Below are positions 58,980 through 64,000 of a stretch of DNA of 64,000 nucleotides, in pieces (position 1 is the stretch's first letter; every line of letters begins with the position of its first letter). Both the position numbers and the translations under genes were made by a program. Source of the stretch: Gnetum montanum (Eukaryota > Streptophyta > Gnetopsida > Gnetales > Gnetaceae); contig MNCI01007793.1 in assembly GCA_015680685.1 (NCBI GenBank), forward strand, positions 49,375 to 113,374. Direction: 5' to 3'. The notes under the pieces are model-generated. The model worked only from the letters and a program-made list of their open reading frames with translations, searched no databases and was not told the origin of the DNA.

Positions 58980-59939
58980 TGATGGGACGCGATATAGAAT
59001 GAGCCGCGATATCGCGTATGTGATATTGCGGCCGATGCGATATTGCGTCGTCCCCTGTGATGTCGGGTACGCGATATCGTGGTCTGCCACCATATCTATA
59101 AATAAGAGGTGGAACTCCCCTTATTCATCATCCTAGGCATAAAGTAGCAAAGCTCTGGCAGATTGATCACTCCAGAGATAGAATAATTTCCATGTGCCTG
59201 CAATAGGAGTCCCCAAGTGAACGGATCTTTATTCGAGTAGCTTTGTACCTAAACGCAAGTTGTGTACGACAATAAAGACGAGCTTTGTGGATAAACCTTG
59301 CAGTGCATGGATAGGATTTATTACCTGTTATTTATTACATGTTGTTAGTGCGGCATGAGTACGACTTGATTACGAATATTGACGGATGTGTATGGCTAAT
59401 CAAGGAATCGGCTACTCATCGCGATTAGGCTTTCTTACCCTCACCTCCTAGATAGTGGGATAAGTATGACTTGGTTACGAGCATCCAAGGATGTGTACGG
59501 CTAGCTAAGGAATGGATGCTTATCACACTTAGGCTAGTTAAGTGCCTCAGTATGACTGCTTCAAGCATGTGCATTACGTGTGGTGATCCCAGTAACAATT
59601 AGCATTTGGTAGCCATAGTTGCACAGTTCAAGTTGTGTACGGCAAGTGGGAACAGATGCTGACGCTAGGACTTAGTGCTGTAGTTAGAGTTAGTTTTAGC
59701 TTCTCTACCCTTCACCTCTTAGCATAGGAGAAAACCAAAAAAATACCAAAAAAAATCATATACCTCAGACTTACTTAACCATACACTGTGACAACAACAA
59801 GTAAGTTTGGGAAGATAATGATTAATTAACCCCAAGTGTTCCTTGCAGTGTGTAGGCATTTAGTTTGTGGAGTTTGACCGGATCATGCGTGCTATGCTCG
59901 TTTCGTATGGTTGAGTGTAGGAATACCCGCCACTCATCA
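58980..59939 (+). repeat. 5' LTR of plus-strand Athila-like element A2
   Basis: This is 960 bp, starting TGATGGGACGCG and ending CCACTCATCA. The end is fixed by the primer site one base later. The start is inferred from the TG terminus and the point where the family-H RNase H frame is interrupted. The possible target duplication is ACTAG (58975-58979); its partner would be right of the window. CpG dinucleotides are better preserved here than in any other LTR of the window, arguing for a younger age. Confidence 0.8.
58985..59106 (+). promoter_or_regulatory. A2 U3 promoter: CGATATCG palindrome cluster and TATA box
   Basis: Five related motifs lie within about 95 bp: GCGATATAG (58989), CGCGATATCGCGTATG (59005), TGATATTGCGG (59021), TGCGATATTGCG (59035) and TACGCGATATCGTGG (59068). 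A TATA box CTATAAATAAG follows at 59096-59106. Similar motif-plus-TATA arrangements occur in the LTRs at 40473, 41642, 22818 and 32590. The cluster may be a protein-binding enhancer; this is inference. Confidence 0.6.
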
Positions 59940-59940
59940 T

Positions 59941-59960
59941 TGGTGCCATTGTCGGGGACT
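59941..59960 (+). other. A2 primer-binding site (tRNA-Asp type)
   Basis: TGGTGCCATTGTCGGGGACT, one base after the LTR. It differs by three transitions, all at CpG positions, from the standard plant TGGCGCCGTTGCCGGGGACT site, which is complementary to the 3' end of tRNA-Asp and typical of Athila-type elements. Confidence 0.88.
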
Positions 59961-60057
59961 AAGTGTTTGTATGCCAATTAGAACATTAGGAAATCTTTCA
60001 TATCGTTGTGAGCCTTAACGAACCTTTGGGTTAATTAGTTAATTAAGAACATATATA

Positions 60058-60084
60058 ATGGTGAATAGCACACTGATAAAATGA
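60058..60084 (+). CDS. Eight-codon upstream ORF overlapping the gag start
   Basis: ATG at 60058-60060 opens an 8-codon frame ending with TGA at 60082-60084. That TGA overlaps the gag ATG (60081-60083) as ATGA. Such an overlap could allow re-initiation on gag, or could simply be chance in the leader. No protein function is proposed. Confidence 0.4.
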   Translation: MVNSTLIK

Positions 60085-63074
60085 CTTCTTCTCATAAAGT
60101 TAACTCACCTAGGACTAACATGGAAGACAGTCAACAACATCTAACACATAGCCTAAACCAGCCAAGTCCTAAACAATATAAAGTAACATATACTCATCCC
60201 GATGAGTATATTCCACACTTTACTTTTATCCTCCATCAAGATGAAAAACTGAGATGGAGAGACTTGCAAGATAACATTGTGTTACCCCTGGATCGATCTG
60301 TCCCAAACATGCTCCTCCGTGTCTTGGCACAGATAGGCATGATTGACTTATTCGTTGAATACGTTGCTGAAGACTTTGATATAAGGGATTATCATCTCAT
60401 AGACGTGCAACTTAGAAGGGACTTAAGGCAGGAGAGCCAACACACATTGTTGAAGGGCAAGGTCCCCCATGTCCTTAGTGAAATAGGAGATGAGGAACCC
60501 CTTATAGTGGGTTTCTTAGAAAATGATGTTCCCCCTCCTCACAATGGTGAAGAGGTTAGGCATCAGAGCCTTCGTTCAGCTGTACATATTGCGGGCTCTG
60601 ATTCCTATGAACACCAACTATTCACGGTAGGAACAACCACTCACACTAAGGACGGGCACTTAGATTGTTATAACGATTGGGGTCGAAGCAGCCAAAGAGA
60701 AGGTAAGAAACATCACCGTGGTGATGGATCCCCTTCCTCTTCTGCTTCATCTCACCATTCACACTCTCCTTCCACATCTGGGCATAGCCATCATGAGCAC
60801 AATGGAGAGGGTAAAAGTAAAGGAGATGAAAGACCTCGACAAGAAGGTCAAGAGGAGTTAGGACAAGGGCAAGGATGTAGGGAGAGTAGGGAACCACCAT
60901 GAAGACATCACATATGTCATGATAGAGATGATCATGACGAGCCTCTACTTGCAACCCGAAGAATGCTAGACATTAACGAGGCATTTAGGATCCCCACAAG
61001 GCATTTAAAAGATAGTAGGATCAAGCGTTTGGACATAAATAATATCCCACGTTTTGAAGGGGGATACAACGCTGATCCTTAACATCATTTACAGGCATTC
61101 CATGATGCTTGTGCCTTGCAGAACATAGATAATGAGTGGCAAAAACTTAAGTTATTCCCAAGGACACTCACCAAAGAAGCAGAGAGCTGGTACCGGTCCT
61201 TAGAACTAGAAACCATCAGGAGGTGGAGTACGATGCTTGAACTGTACAACAACAAATATCAGACGTACTCCAGAGTGTTCAACTTGTGGAAGTAGATCCA
61301 AGGCTAGAAACAAGGTGCTTATGAACCCTAGGATGTTGCCATGGCCTGCTACTATACACTGCTACATTGTTGCCCAGGCCATGGGTACGCTAAACGGGAT
61401 CCACTTCGCCACATCGTGGATGGGCTAAGGAATGAAATGAGGAGAACTCTTGGGACTTATGCCCAAGGGAGACTTTCCAAACTTAGAGCCCATGAAGTTG
61501 AAAGTTTGTTGGAACAAGTAGCGCAAGAAGAGGGTGAGCTATGTAAGAAGGAAAGTGCAGAAAAATACAACCGTGACCCCTCCCTTCATAAGAAGGGAGT
61601 AAAATTTTGTGATGAGGAGGATGAGTCACCACTTGAAGAGTTGGTGAACCGGAAAACTGTGCCGATCCAAAAACTAACAACTGAGGTATTGGCTAAGGTA
61701 GACCAAATGTGGGATTCCTTAGACTCAAGAATAGAAACAGTCTTGAAAATTGTAGAAGAGTCTAAGGTAGAACAAGGTAGTGACAAAGGAAAAACTAAGC
61801 AGAGAAATTTAAGCCCTCCACATAACAAGGGTAAGGGGAAAAATCCTATCTTTGATGAGGCTGTAAACTCTGATACAGATGATGATAGTGGATGTGAGGT
61901 TTGCTACTATGACCATTCCAAGGGATGTTGCCCAATTATCTCACATCTGCAGGAGTCTGGGGTGTATGCACTAAATCCAAGACTTAATCAACAGCAAACA
62001 CCCCAAAGGTTACCTTATCCACAAGGTAACCCAAGGCAGTTCCACCAACCCTTAACATATTATCCAAGTGGAACGCCTCCATAGCCTATTGGACAACACC
62101 AGAAGTGGAAATACCCACAGTCATGGGGGATGCCACCACCAACACATCAGTACCCTTACCGGCAGCCCGATCCTTACAGTTATTATGTGCAGCAGCCAGT
62201 TTCTCTAGGTGACTCTATGGGTCACACTACTCCCCAACGTCACTACCAAGTTCGGGAGTACTTCAGGAGAACTCCTTCTCCTTCGGGAGATATCCCACAT
62301 GCATCCCATCCTCTAACTCCACCTGCACCTCTTCCACCTGTAGTTCCCATACAACCTATTCCAACAATGCAGGGGGAATTACCTACCCAACCGCAGCAAC
62401 GTAACGCCGCGAGAGTTGTAAATATTCAGCATGTAAATAGCCAACCGGGTGCTGGTTCTATCAAATGTACAAAGAAGAGACCTTTCTTTAGGACCAGGAG
62501 CCTAGAAAAACTCTTGCAGCAACAAGCGGTTGAGTACATGTATAGGCCTCTAACCACTAATGCTTTGGAGAACTCTTTAGTCCAACAACTAAGTACACAA
62601 ACGGTTATGTTGACACATACCGTAACTGACTGGATAAAGGTGGGCCACCTTCCCAGGAAACTATCTGACCCTGGAAGCCCCTTAATTCATTTACAGATCA
62701 TCGAAAATGCACCACATCGAGCTCTTCTTGACTTAGGTTCTGGAGTCAACCTAATTTCACAAAAGATGTATCAAGCCTGGAACCTGCCTCAACTTAAGAA
62801 GAGTAACATACAACTGGAGATGGTTGACCAGTCCATCACCATTCCCTTAGGATTGGTGGAGGACATTATCACCATTGTGTGTGGGTGGTCATACCCAGCT
62901 GATTTCCTGGTGATCAAGGTTAATAACGAAGGGGGCTTCCCAATTATAATGGGAAGGCCGTGGCTAAGTACCGTAGACGCATACCTAGGAATCCCTGATT
63001 TTTCCCTGCAAATTCAAGATGAACATTTACGGAAAGATCAAGAAGAAGAAAGTTCCATGCATCACATGCAGTGA
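60081..63074 (+). pseudogene. A2 gag-protease polyprotein, one frame with premature stops
   Basis: A single reading frame of about 998 codons is interrupted by TGA (60900), TAA (61080) and TAG (61293, 61305, 61329, 62082). No frameshift is needed. Residues 1-190 form an N-terminal region, followed by a His/Ser-rich then Glu/Gln/Gly-rich tract (about residues 205-270). The capsid domain follows (FEGGYNADP, ALQNIDNEWQKLKLFPRTLT, EAESWYRSLE; 61050-61210), then a coiled segment (YAQGRLSKLRAHEVESLLEQ), a variant zinc knuckle (61893-61931), a Pro/Gln-rich linker and a retropepsin with LLDLGSGVNLIS (Asp codon at 62730) and IIMGRPWLSTVDAYLGI (about 62945-62995). The DLG active site fits Athila-type proteases. 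Start chosen: the ATG 120 bp after the primer site. Confidence 0.88.
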
Positions 63075-64000
63075 TTCATTGGGTGATGAGATGGAGGATA
63101 TGTCTCCATGTGAGAGGTGTGCCCATGAAAGTGAAACACAAAGATGCTTATATGTAGCAACCACACAACCTATAGTAGACACCCTGTGGTTGACAGCTAC
63201 TAGGAAGAGCAGCCAAATATGCATGGAACAAGCTAAGGAGACAACTCATGCCATCAACTAAGGCATAGACACTTTGGAACATGAACATCGCCAACTTCCA
63301 CCCCTCAACTTAAGAACATCAGTAGGGAGAAGTTGGGCATTGTTACGAAATTCAAACAGGCGCTCATTATTTTGGATCTCTCCCTTACAACTCAGTCATG
63401 GGGGAGATGGCCACCTATGCTAACCATATGGGGCCCTCAGTTCTTTTTAAGTTTTTGTTTTACACATTTTTGTTTTACAAATTTCTTTAACTTTTCTTAT
63501 TTTTATCTTACACCATCGTTATACTTTTCCATTGTGTGTGTGTGTGTGTGTGTGCCATCCACCATGTAAGTTCATCACCCAATAAGTGTTCAGGCTGATG
63601 GTATGAACTATTTTTCATTGATTGCTAATGTTTCCTTTTTACCTTGAAGTTACAATGTTGACACTAAGGTATGTTTTGTTGATATGGCAGGCAATGAGTC
63701 CACTTCATCCATCCATCCATCAAAGTCTATGGTTTCTCTTGGCTTGGACGTGTACAGTTTTCCTTTTTAATAAGAACTCTAACGAATTAGTGACTGGGTA
63801 CTTCTCAAACTAAGGAAGGACTCAAGGTTTGAAAATTGTGTGACTTCAAGGGAACTTGATGCATTTGTGTTGGCCGTTCACTTAGGTGCTTGGATGTTTT
63901 CTTCTTGAGTTTTCTTACTGTTCCGATGTTACCCATTCTTCGGAAGCTGAGACAATAAAAATAAGAAGTCTTTCCATGGTGTGGTCCCCATGCATAAAAA
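63075..64000 (+). other. A2 linker, deletion junction and 3' spacer
   Basis: Positions 63075-63350 encode the eroded linker that in A1 and C1 leads into RT. At about 63350-63365 the sequence jumps to the block after integrase (CAACTCAGTCATGGGGGAGATGGCCACC, found reversed at 25560-25590), then runs through the spacer (TTTTACACATTTTTG-rich part, GGCAATGAGTCCACTTC at about 63690, GTGTGACTTCAAGGGAA at 63828, CGATGTTACCCATTC at about 63923). RT, RNase H and integrase are therefore missing. The window ends inside the spacer. Confidence 0.75.
63533..63554. repeat. (TG)11 microsatellite
   Basis: A perfect TG dinucleotide run within the A2 spacer. The reversed homologous spacer of C1 has no such run at the matching place, so it arose or expanded in this copy. 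Confidence 0.9.

Noticed and set aside
1-64000. tRNA, rRNA or other structured RNA genes
   Set aside because: No cloverleaf, rRNA core or snRNA motif was seen; the tRNA-like matches are short primer-binding sites next to LTRs.

Overview
This window looks like heterochromatic, retrotransposon-packed nuclear DNA from a seed plant. I see no intact host gene. Almost every recognisable piece belongs to plant LTR retrotransposons: Ty3/Gypsy elements with a tRNA-Asp-type primer site and a DLGSG-type protease, plus one Ty1/Copia element with an initiator-Met-type primer site. The sequence is AT-rich and poor in CpG, and two N runs show it is a draft assembly. Nearly all elements lie on the minus strand; one Gypsy element at the right end lies on the plus strand. 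The species cannot be named from this sequence.

Layout. 1-1990: minus-strand gag-protease remnant of the Athila-like family, fused near 1.97-2.05 kb to gag of a second Gypsy family (B). 2.05-6.71 kb: family-B element B1 (gag, leader, 1.54-kb LTR), inserted into the protease region of a second family-B copy, B2 (6.71 to about 10.9 kb). 10.93-32.91 kb: an old Athila-like element (D) that later received two insertions, a 3,990-bp Copia element (11359-15348, target duplication GAAAT) in its 3' spacer and a 9.77-kb Athila-like element C1 (22818-32589, target duplication GTGAG) in its 5' LTR. 32.91-38.9 kb: very AT-rich DNA with decayed, unidentified coding traces. 38.9-40.47 kb: diverged tandem repeats. 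40.47-42.42 kb: two LTRs of the Athila-like superfamily. 42.81-43.13 kb: a 45-bp minisatellite. 44.23-45.27 kb: a broken plus-strand pseudogene of a CCR4-type deadenylase, the only host-gene-like sequence seen. 45.31-54.26 kb: element G (3' LTR, a long extra ORF between integrase and LTR, spacer, pol). 55.64-58.98 kb: pol of another Gypsy family (H). 58.98-64.0 kb: plus-strand element A2, the youngest-looking copy, with LTR, primer site, gag and protease but no reverse transcriptase or integrase.

How the parts relate. The Athila-like copies (A1, A2, C1, D, F, G) share LTR termini (TGATGAGT...ACTCATCA), a primer site one base from the LTR, a variant zinc knuckle in gag, a DLGSG-type protease and a long 3' spacer. 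In G that spacer holds a roughly 930-codon broken ORF of uncertain function, which is the most interesting item here. Premature stops in the coding remnants are mostly TAG or TAA at positions where related copies or the reading frame suggest Gln or Trp. This is the footprint expected from long-term deamination of methylated cytosines in silenced transposons.
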